From the NCBI GenBank assembly GCA_020444165.1, contig JAHLLK010000057.1, forward strand, positions 1-39,930: 39,930 nt of DNA, written 5' to 3'. Of the stretch, positions 25,043-32,004 are shown piece after piece; within the stretch, counting starts at the first letter, position 1; each line of letters opens with the position of its first letter. The position numbers were made by a program, and so were the translations under genes. The notes below the pieces were generated by a model, which saw only the letters and a list, made by a program, of their open reading frames with translations, did no database searches and was not told the origin of the DNA. This DNA comes from Deltaproteobacteria bacterium (lineage in GTDB: Bacteria; Desulfobacterota; Desulfarculia; Desulfarculales; Desulfarculaceae).

Positions 25043-25485
25043 GGTTCTGAGCCGGCTCGGCGGAGACCCGCCGGCCAGGGCCTCCTGGGGCCTTGTCCTT
25101 ACGCAAACCACAACTTAACGACCTAAACCGCCCAAGCCTGGGCCGGGAAGAACCCGTGGTTGGAGATCTGGCTCGTGGTCAGGCGTGAGGTGGGGCAAAG
25201 GCCGCGGCGCGTCCACCGCGCGGCTGCGGCGGAGCCTGGGCTGCGAACAACGCCGGAGTCGTCGTCCACTCCTGGTTTGCCTGAGCCTGCCTGCATCACC
25301 GGCTCCTCCATTCGCGGGAGCCTCGTCCTCCCCAAGCGCCCCCAACCGTCCCCTGAACCCTCCCCACCCCGCGCCAAGTTTCCCTTGGCAAACGGGCGGC
25401 CACCATCTACATTAGAACCGTTACTCGAAAACGCTTCAGTTTCATCATCAACCCCGGCCAACCACCCCCCGAGGAGCGTTGACAC
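25043..25485. other. Intergenic region between the phage-like module and the histidine kinase gene
   Basis: About 440 bases with no credible gene. The last 80 bases are less GC-rich and probably hold the kinase promoter; GAGGAG at 25471-25476 is its ribosome site. I saw no attachment-site-like duplication here. Confidence 0.35.
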
Positions 25486-26640
25486 GTGCCGCCCATCCCT
25501 GATCTCCCGACCCATTTCGCGCCGGCTTCTCGCTCCGAACCGCCGGAGGTTTCCCGGCAAGCCGCGGCCGTGGAGCGCCATCCCGAGTTGGGTCATCTGC
25601 TGGACCACATCCCCGATTTGCTTTTGGTTCTCAACCGCCATCGGCAGGCGGTGTTCAGCAACCAAAAGCTTTTGGAACTGCTGGAACTCGAGGATTTCAG
25701 TCCCCTGTTGGGCCAGAGGCCCGGCGAGATCCTGAACTGCATCCACAGCCGGGAAATGCCGGGCGGCTGCGGCACCAGCCAAGCCTGCCAGCACTGCGGC
25801 GCGGTGCTGGCCATCTTGGCCGGTCTGGAGGGCCAGCGGGCCGTGCAGGAGTGCCGCCTCACGGTGCGGCGCGCCGAGGGGATCCTGGACTGCCTGGATT
25901 TGCAGGTTTGGGCCTCGCCCCTGGAAGTGGGCGGAGAGCCCTACACCTTTCTGGCCATTTCCGACCTGAGCGACCAGAAACGCCGGCGGGCCCTGGAGCG
26001 CATCTTTTTCCATGACCTCCTGAACACCGCCGGCGGGCTGTTGAACCTGACGGAGTTGTTGCAGGAGCCGGACCGCCATGATGTGACCAAGCTCACCAGC
26101 AGCTTGCACTTGGCCGCCGAACGGCTGGTGCAGGAGATCCTGGCCCAGCGCGAGCTTTCCGCGGCGGAAAGCCACGAACTCCAGGTCTCCCCCCGGGCCT
26201 TTTTCGCCGGGGCGTTCCTGAACCGGCAATTGCAGATCGTGGCCTGCCATCCCATGGCCCGGCAAAGCCCCCTGGAGCTGAGGGCCCCCGCCTTGGAAGA
26301 GGAGCTGGTCACGGACCAGGCTCTCTTGGGCCGGGTTCTGCTCAATTTGCTGAAGAATTCCCTGGAGGCTTCCCTGCCGGGCCAGGGCGTGTCCGCCGGT
26401 TTTCAGGCCAAGGACGGCGGAGTGGAATTCTGGGTGCACAACCAAACCGACATGCCGCCGGAAGTGCAGTTGCAGGTCTTCAACCGCTCTTTCTCCACCA
26501 AAGGGCCCGGCCGGGGTCTGGGCACCTACAGCGTCAAACTCTTTACCGAGCGCTACCTGGAAGGCCGGGTCGGTTTCACCTCCAGCCCGGAGGAAGGCAC
26601 CACCTTTCGGGTCTGGGTGCCCCGCAGCCTGCCGGCCTGA
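25486..26640 (+). CDS. Soluble PAS histidine kinase with a Cys cluster
   Basis: A 384-residue cytoplasmic sensor kinase starting at GTG 25486 (GAGGAG nine bases upstream). A PAS-like domain spans about residues 35-165. Inside it lie Cys85, Cys95, Cys101 and Cys104 (CGTSQACQHCG), a cluster suited to iron-sulfur or other metal binding, so redox sensing is plausible. The H-box is FFHDLLNT with His176. The N-box is NLLKNSLEAS with Asn291. The ATP lid reads FSTKGPGRGLGTYS, and the D-x-G-x-G box is replaced by HNQTDMPPEV. No membrane span and no adjacent response regulator were seen. Confidence 0.88.
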   Translation: MPPIPDLPTHFAPASRSEPPEVSRQAAAVERHPELGHLLDHIPDLLLVLNRHRQAVFSNQKLLELLELEDFSPLLGQRPGEILNCIHSREMPGGCGTSQACQHCGAVLAILAGLEGQRAVQECRLTVRRAEGILDCLDLQVWASPLEVGGEPYTFLAISDLSDQKRRRALERIFFHDLLNTAGGLLNLTELLQEPDRHDVTKLTSSLHLAAERLVQEILAQRELSAAESHELQVSPRAFFAGAFLNRQLQIVACHPMARQSPLELRAPALEEELVTDQALLGRVLLNLLKNSLEASLPGQGVSAGFQAKDGGVEFWVHNQTDMPPEVQLQVFNRSFSTKGPGRGLGTYSVKLFTERYLEGRVGFTSSPEEGTTFRVWVPRSLPA

Positions 26641-26771
26641 ACCAGGGCCGCCGGGCCCGGCGCCGCTCTCTGCCCTACCCCCCGTTTGGCCCGGAACCTG
26701 CCCCCAGGCCGCCGGAGCGGGGCAGCTTTCCCCTTGGCTGAAATTTTCGCCCTCCCGGCCAACCTTAGCCC

Positions 26772-26794
26772 TTGACCTGTCTATGGCTTCATAG
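26772..26794 (+). promoter_or_regulatory. Candidate promoter with an internal palindrome upstream of the MerB-like gene
   Basis: TTGACC (26772-26777) resembles a -35 hexamer. It is followed by the inverted repeat CTATG (26781-26785) and CATAG (26790-26794). MerR-family regulators bind palindromes located between -35 and -10, and a MerR-family gene follows the selenoprotein gene. No good -10 is visible, so this is tentative. Confidence 0.3.
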
Positions 26795-26855
26795 CCGAAC
26801 CTCTCCCCCAGACACCCCGTCCGGGGCCCCAGCGCCCCCCAAGGAGAGGACAAGC

Positions 26856-27614
26856 ATGGCCATAAGCAATCACCTGGGCTGGCGCCGGAAATTCCTGCCC
26901 CTGCCCACCAGCCTTTTGCGCCGCCGCACCCAGAGCGCGGTCCGCAAGCTGGAAGCCTACCTGGGCTTCATGACCCCGGAGCACCACCAGGTGCGCAACT
27001 TCATAGTGCTGGAGCTGCCGCGGCGGGACACCCCCCTCCCCCCCGAGGAGATCGCCGCCCGGCTGGACCTGCCGCCCGCGCGGGTGGCGGCCATTCTGGA
27101 CGATCTGGCCTCGCACATGTTTTTTGTGGCGCGGGACGCGGCCGGGGCGGTGATTTGGGCCTATCCGGTCACCGTGGAGGAGACTCCGCACCGGGTCAGT
27201 TTTGCCAGCGGCGAGCAGACCTTCGCGGCTTGAGCCGTGGACGCCTTGGCGACGCCCTTCGTGCAAGGGCGCTTACGGTCGGAAAATCTGGCGGTGCTGG
27301 TCCAAAGCTCCTGCGCGGTGAGCGGGCGGCCGCTTACCCTGGAAATCGACAGCAACCTGCAGCACCGGGTGCAAGAGCCCGGGGCGCGGCCGATTATTTT
27401 CGCGCCGCTCCAGGTGGTGCAGCCCGGGGCCGCCAACATCATTGACGGGTTTTGACGCAAGTCCGTATTCTTCTGGTCAGAAGAAGAAGCCAAAGAGCAT
27501 TGCCGGCGGGGCGGACAGCCCATGGGCAGCTACCGGACCCTGGAGCAGGTGGCGGTCATGACCCCCCTGATCCAAGGCGCGCTTTTCCCCGTGTCCGGCG
27601 GGGCTGGAGTTTGA
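26856..27614 (+). CDS. MerB-like (organomercurial-lyase family) protein with two predicted selenocysteines
   Basis: Read with TGA 27231-27233 and TGA 27453-27455 as selenocysteine, this is a 252-residue protein in one frame ending at TGA 27612-27614. It has an N-terminal helix-turn-helix-like domain (PPEEIAARLDLPPARVAAIL), then AYPVTVEETPHRVSFASGE and FAA-U126-AVDALATPFVQGR. VQSSCAVSGRPLTLEI follows, then DGF-U200-RKSVFFWSEEEA. From memory of MerB, U126 aligns with catalytic Cys96 (CALD), the Asp three residues on with Asp99, and U200 with Cys159 (SFCCHVHFF, with the FF pair in register). Downstream family-like sequence continues to YRTLEQVAVMTPLIQGALF. AAGGAGAGG precedes ATG 26856. SECIS-like hairpins follow both TGAs. 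A MerR-family gene starts 19 bases later. A pseudogene with two nonsense mutations is the alternative. Confidence 0.85.
27231..27271 (+). promoter_or_regulatory. SECIS-like element after the first in-frame TGA
   Basis: CGCCCTT (27253-27259) and AAGGGCG (27265-27271) form a perfect 7-bp stem with the five-base loop CGTGC. The stem begins 20 bases after the last base of the TGA, and the loop lies about 27-31 bases after it. Bacterial SECIS elements typically have a short loop with an early G in this distance range. It lies inside the coding sequence, as expected for SelB-dependent insertion. Confidence 0.7.
27453..27485 (+). promoter_or_regulatory. SECIS-like element after the second in-frame TGA
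   Basis: TTCTTCT (27468-27474) and AGAAGAA (27479-27485) form a perfect 7-bp stem closed by the loop GGTC. The loop starts 20 bases after the TGA. As I remember it, the E. coli fdhF SECIS also presents GGUC in its apical loop at a similar distance. Confidence 0.75.
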
Positions 27615-27633
27615 CGGAAAGCAGGCAGGGGTC

Positions 27634-28197
27634 ATGTACACCGTGGGAAAATTGGCCAAGGAGTTCGGGCTCTCGCGCAGCACCCTCTTGTACTACGACT
27701 CCATCGGCCTCTTGCAGCCCGCAGGCCGGGCCAAGGGCGACTACCGCCGCTACTCCCCGGCGGACGCCCGCCGCCTGGGCCAAATCTGCCTCTACCGCCG
27801 GGCCGGCCTCAGCCTGGCCGACATCGCCCGGGTGCTGGACGCCCCCCACAGCAGCCTGGTGGCGGTGCTGACGGACCGGCTGGAGCAACTCAACCAGGAC
27901 ATCACCCGCCTGCGCGAGCAGCAACGCTTCATCATCGGCATCCTGAAGAACCGGGCCCTGGAGGGCCGCTTGGGGGTGATGAACCGCCAGAGGTGGGTGC
28001 AGCTTTTGGAGGCCTCGGGGTTCAACCAGGCGGACATGCTCCGCTGGCACGCGGAGTTCGAGCGGCTGGCGCCGGCCAAGCACCAGGAGTTCCTGGACTT
28101 CCTCTGCATCCCCCCGGAGGAGGCGGCCCGCATCCGCCGCTGGGCCCGGGAAAACCCGCCGGAGCCGGCGGCCGGGGCAGGAGCCGAGTCGGCCTGA
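27634..28197 (+). CDS. MerR-family transcriptional regulator
   Basis: A 187-residue regulator. The N-terminal winged helix MYTVGKLAKEFGLSRSTLLY and YYDSIGLLQP...YRRYSPADARRL is classic MerR. A long dimerisation helix follows (LEQLNQDITRLREQQRFIIG). The C-terminal part (RWVQLLEASGFNQADMLRWH) is an effector domain I do not recognise. The three Cys of the mercury sensor MerR are not present in the expected places; only two isolated Cys occur. It starts 19 bases after the MerB-like stop, probably in one operon, and may regulate that gene. A long hairpin terminator follows. Confidence 0.92.
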   Translation: MYTVGKLAKEFGLSRSTLLYYDSIGLLQPAGRAKGDYRRYSPADARRLGQICLYRRAGLSLADIARVLDAPHSSLVAVLTDRLEQLNQDITRLREQQRFIIGILKNRALEGRLGVMNRQRWVQLLEASGFNQADMLRWHAEFERLAPAKHQEFLDFLCIPPEEAARIRRWARENPPEPAAGAGAESA

Positions 28198-28290
28198 AAA
28201 CTACCCGGGCCGGAGCGGCACGCTCCGGCCCGCCCCCCTCTTACGAGCACCTACCAGCTGAAACTTTAAAGTTTTTTGGGGGGAGGGGGG

Positions 28291-28337
28291 TGTGGGGGGA
28301 GGGACCTTTTTTTCAAAAAAGGGTCCCTCCCCCCACA
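28291..28337. terminator. Strong bidirectional terminator between convergent genes
   Basis: A near-perfect stem of about 22 bp (28291-28313 with 28315-28337) has a GC-rich lower part and a T7/A6 upper part with almost no loop, with one base mismatched. It lies between the convergent MerR-family and acyl-CoA dehydrogenase genes and would serve both directions. The preceding run of T followed by G-rich sequence is also notable. Confidence 0.8.
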
Positions 28338-28361
28338 TCTTCCCCTATCCCCAACAACCTC

Positions 28362-30056
28362 TTAAGGATTCATCTCGTAGAGGCCTTCCAGTTCGTAGAC
28401 CTCGTTCCACACTCGTTCGAAGCGCGCGGGGTTGGGGGCGGGCCGGCGGAGCATGGCCAGGCAGAGTTCCATCTGTTGGGGGGTGCTGGAGGGTTTGTGG
28501 TAGAGCTGCAGGGCGTACTTGCTGAAATCGCGCACCATGAAGTCGAAGATCTGTTCCACCAAGTCATCGGAAATCCCGTAGATCTTGGCGTTTTCCAGGA
28601 TGAGCTGTCCATAGGGCACCAGGGTGAAGATCTCGCCCAGGCTCAGGAGGAAGTCGATGTCCTTTTGCTGTTCCGGGCTGGGCGGCGCCTTTTGCAGGAA
28701 CTTCTTCAGGGCCTTGATCTGCTCCTTGAAGGTGTTCACGTTGGGCAGGTCCACCGCGTCATAGGCCAGGCGGTAGTCGTGGAACTGGATCTTGCCCAGG
28801 CCCTTGGTGGGGCCCTGGTGGAACAGGAACTCGTCGTCGGCCGGGTCGTCGCGCTTGGGAATCTCCGGGAACTCGGCCGGGTTGAACAGGTAGTTGGCCA
28901 TGAACTTCACCACCAGGGCCATGTTCACGTGGGCCGTGCCCTCCAGCTTGGGCAGGGCCCGAATGTCCCGGGTGGCGGTCTCGAAGTACACTTCCTTCTC
29001 AAAACCCCGCGCGGCGATGATATCCCACAAGGCGTCGATGACCTCTTCGCCCTGCATGGTGACCTTCATCTTGACCATGGGGTTGTAGAGCAGGTAGCGC
29101 CGGTCGGCCAGGGAGGCCGAGCGCTGGTAATCCGAGGCGCGCAGGGAAAAGAGCTTCATGGCCACCAGGCGGGTGTAGGCGTCCACGAAGAGCTGGCGCA
29201 CGTGGGGGAAATCGGTGACGAACTTGTTGTAGAGCCGGCGGTTGGCCGCGTGGTTGATGGCCTCGTACAGGCAGTGGGTGCAGATGCCGATGGAGGCCCA
29301 GCCCAGGTTGAACTTGCCCACGTTGACCGTGTTCAGGGCCGCGTCCCAGGCTTCGGGGCCGCGGGAAAGGATCTCGGCCTCGGTGATGGGGTAGTCGTGC
29401 AGGGCGTATTCGGCCACGTAGGACTGCACGTTGACCAGGTTGCGGAGGCACTCGAACTTTTCGTGCTGGGAGTTGGTGGCGAAGAACACATACTCGCCGG
29501 TGCCGGCGAAGCGCCCGAAATTGGAGACCAGGGCGGCCACGTTGGCGTTGCCGATGTAGTACTTGCCGCCCCGGGCCCGCCAGGTGTTCTCCCCGGTGGG
29601 GAACAGGGTCATCTCGCTGGAGTAGACGTCGGCCCCGTGCTCCTTTTCCGAGAGGCCGAAGGCGAAGACCTCGCCCTGCTTCAAGAGCTCGGCGGTCTTC
29701 TGTTTGATGGCCTCGTTGCCGCTCATCCACAGGGGCCCCAGGCCCAGGATGGTCACCTGCCAGGTGTACCAGTAGTGCAGGCCGTAAAAGGCCAGGATCT
29801 CGCTGAACTCGCAGTTCCGCCAGGTGTCCCAGCGGGTCTCGCCGCCGCCGTAGGGGGCCGGGGTGAGGAGGGTGGAGAAGATGCCCTCTTTCTTGAGGAA
29901 CTCCAGGAGGTCCGCGTACCAGACGCGGTTGCGGTCGTCCTCCTTGAGTTTTACCTTGCCCTTGTGCTCGAAGAACTCGATGGTCTTGACCATGATCTCC
30001 CGCGAGCGCTCGTCGGGATAGGGCCGGGTGTGGTCATGGGGGTTCAATAACAGCAC
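28362..30056 (-). CDS. Acyl-CoA dehydrogenase family protein
   Basis: A 564-residue flavoprotein that would oxidise an acyl-CoA thioester and pass electrons to an electron-transfer flavoprotein. The GTG start at 30056 has AGGAG six bases upstream. The middle domain motif FGLSEKEHGADVYSSEMTL corresponds to the L-T-E-P-x-A-G-S flavin and substrate region. GGKYYIGNANVAALVSNFGR and VFFATNSQ follow. The C-terminal half is helical, containing RLYNKFVTDFPHVRQLFVDA and ALPKLEGTAHVNMALV, the region of the flavin-binding and catalytic-base helices. The extra C-terminal helices (beyond residue 470) make it longer than simple enzymes of about 380 residues. Substrate unknown. No ETF or ligase gene is adjacent. 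Confidence 0.88.
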   Translation of the reverse strand: MLLLNPHDHTRPYPDERSREIMVKTIEFFEHKGKVKLKEDDRNRVWYADLLEFLKKEGIFSTLLTPAPYGGGETRWDTWRNCEFSEILAFYGLHYWYTWQVTILGLGPLWMSGNEAIKQKTAELLKQGEVFAFGLSEKEHGADVYSSEMTLFPTGENTWRARGGKYYIGNANVAALVSNFGRFAGTGEYVFFATNSQHEKFECLRNLVNVQSYVAEYALHDYPITEAEILSRGPEAWDAALNTVNVGKFNLGWASIGICTHCLYEAINHAANRRLYNKFVTDFPHVRQLFVDAYTRLVAMKLFSLRASDYQRSASLADRRYLLYNPMVKMKVTMQGEEVIDALWDIIAARGFEKEVYFETATRDIRALPKLEGTAHVNMALVVKFMANYLFNPAEFPEIPKRDDPADDEFLFHQGPTKGLGKIQFHDYRLAYDAVDLPNVNTFKEQIKALKKFLQKAPPSPEQQKDIDFLLSLGEIFTLVPYGQLILENAKIYGISDDLVEQIFDFMVRDFSKYALQLYHKPSSTPQQMELCLAMLRRPAPNPARFERVWNEVYELEGLYEMNP

Positions 30057-30230
30057 GGCTTACTCCTGAAATCTTGGCGGGCGTCGGGTCAAGTGGTGGC
30101 CGGGACAACGGTTAGGGGGCCACGGGCATAGGCCATCATAATGATATGAATGCCGTTCGGCAAAGGAATATCCGGAGGGACGGCCCGGCCCAGCGGAAAG
30201 TGCGGGGCCGGACCGGAAGCCTCCCCACTT

Positions 30231-30478
30231 GAGAGCATTGCACGGGGCGTCCTGCCCCGTGCAATGTCGGCTTGGCAAAAACGTGACTCCACCCCAGCAA
30301 GCAGAGCTTGCCGGGGGCCCGGGTTTTGCCAAGCCTCACAAATTGCAAGCTTTTTGAAGCTTGCAATTTGGCGGGCCATCCTTGGCCCGCATCGGCCATT
30401 GCCTGCCGTAATCATGTTTCACAGCCAGTTTTGATATAATATCAACATGATTTATGTGTTTCAGCATGCAATGGCCTC
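30231..30478 (+). repeat. 248-bp structured dispersed repeat, copy B
   Basis: This is the partner of 9594-9841, in direct orientation 20637 bases away, without insertions or deletions. The third hairpin is perfect here (13 bp at 30340-30352/30357-30369), whereas copy A has one mismatch. It sits between the acyl-CoA dehydrogenase start and the acyltransferase gene. Differences between copies cluster in the AT-rich tail and spare the hairpins. Confidence 0.9.
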
Positions 30479-30791
30479 GCCACGTCAAGGGAGCTTACCG
30501 CGGCCCGCGGCGGGCGGCCGGGGCCGGAGCGTGCCCGTTTCGGCCCCGCCGGGTGGTAAGATTTTTTCCGAGTTTGCGTCACCAGAAAAGACTTCCCGGC
30601 GGGAATAACCTCTGGCGGAGGGACCCGCGAGGCCCGATCTTTCCCCACGGGCAGGTGGACTGCCGGCGGGCCCCGGGGTATAACCTAACCAACCTTGGCG
30701 CCCTGCTTGGCCTCGGCCAGGCGCCGCGGCCCTGGGGTTGGTTGCCCTCAGGCGGCCCTTTTTTTAGGGCGGTGAATTTAGGAGTACATTA
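30479..30791. other. Leader upstream of the acyltransferase gene
   Basis: About 310 bases without a gene. The last 20 bases contain TAGGAG (30779-30784), the ribosome site of the acyltransferase gene. Base composition begins to fall here relative to the left part of the window. Confidence 0.35.
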
Positions 30792-31799
30792 GTGCAAAAC
30801 CGGAATGTCGGCCTGGATTTTCTGCGTGGCTTGTGCATGCTCTACATCGTCGGTTTCTGGCATATGTTCAACTACACGGAGGCCTTCCGCGAGTACAACA
30901 ACGTGTTCACCCACGAATTCACGGCCGTGGTGCTCGGCACTTTCGTTTTTCTTTCCGGCTATTTCATCGGCGCGAAAGAGGTCGCCCTCACCAAAGCCAG
31001 CATCCTGAAATTCTACAAGGATCGGCTGCTCAGAATTTACCCGCTCTACTTGATTGCCGTGGTCTTGTTCGCCATCTTTCATTTGGCCAACCCCAGCATG
31101 TCCCTCCGGGCCGGGCTGTTGGTTTCCATGCTCATCAAGCCGGCCCCCCACACCCTCTGGTTCATCACCATGCTGATTTTGTTCTATGCCATTTCACCGT
31201 GGCTGATTTACGCCTCCCAAACCTTCAAGACCAGCCATTTGGCGTTATTTTATCTATTGCTCATCGCGGGTTTGGTGGGCTGTTCCCACTTTGTCACGGT
31301 GATTGATATCCGGCCGGCCATGTACTTCCCTTCTTTTGCCCTGGGAGTCTATTTGGCCAATAACAATTTCGCGCCCTTCAAGGGCATCAATAAATATTTC
31401 ACCCTGCCCTTGCTCGCGATCAGTATCGGGCTGGCCTTTTATGAAACCTCGAACTACATCGTGAACACCCTCTTGGATATTCCCATAATCTCGCTGGGGT
31501 CCTACCTCATTTTTTCCGCGGCCCAGGCCTTCCGGGTGACTTCGCGCAAAATCCGCCGGAGCATTGCCGTCCTGAGTTATTCCAGCTATTGCATGTACTT
31601 GTTCCACCGGCCCATCTACACCAGCCTGAAAGACCTCTATTTCCCGCACGCCCAACATTATCAACTGGCCTACCTGGTTCTTTTCTGCCTGCCGTGCATC
31701 TTGTTTTTGTCTTTTGCCATTCAAAAAATCTATGATCTACTCCTTGATGCATGGTCAAACCGGTCTGGAACCCCGGGAGGCGCCACGCTGCTGGTCTAA
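30792..31799 (+). CDS. Acyltransferase 3 family membrane protein
   Basis: A 335-residue multi-span membrane protein of the acyltransferase-3 family, which O-acylates surface glycans, lipids or small molecules. It has the family N-terminus (VGLDFLRGLCMLYIVGFWHM) with the conserved LDxLRG-type Arg, and FVFLSGYFIGAKE. About eight to ten hydrophobic helices follow, with SYSSYCMYLFHRPIY near the C-terminus. The usual early catalytic His is possibly the one in GFWHM. The start is GTG 30792 with AGGAG upstream. Its GC content is lower than that of neighbours to the left, consistent with transfer. It might be part of a glycan locus, but no other such genes are near except the GT2 at 11413. Confidence 0.85.
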   Translation: MQNRNVGLDFLRGLCMLYIVGFWHMFNYTEAFREYNNVFTHEFTAVVLGTFVFLSGYFIGAKEVALTKASILKFYKDRLLRIYPLYLIAVVLFAIFHLANPSMSLRAGLLVSMLIKPAPHTLWFITMLILFYAISPWLIYASQTFKTSHLALFYLLLIAGLVGCSHFVTVIDIRPAMYFPSFALGVYLANNNFAPFKGINKYFTLPLLAISIGLAFYETSNYIVNTLLDIPIISLGSYLIFSAAQAFRVTSRKIRRSIAVLSYSSYCMYLFHRPIYTSLKDLYFPHAQHYQLAYLVLFCLPCILFLSFAIQKIYDLLLDAWSNRSGTPGGATLLV

Positions 31800-32004
31800 G
31801 CGCGGCCCCCCGCCTCTTTGGCTCCTGCCCAGTCCGCCGTTTCCGAGCTTGGCCCCCCAACGCGCGGAGGAATTTCCGGGCGGGCGAAAGCTCCGCCTGG
31901 GGTCCGTCACTCAGGGCTTGCATCCCCCGCCGCGGCCGGCTTACCCTGTCCCTTGGCCCTGTTCATTCCGCCGCCGCCGTTGACCTCCGGGGGGAGTCTT
32001 GTCC

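Noticed and set aside
26856..27455. Reading the MerB-like locus as two or three separate short genes (26856-27233, 27237-27455 and a tail)
   Set aside because: All parts are in one frame separated only by TGA. The pieces lack ribosome sites, and together they cover one MerB-type domain in order.
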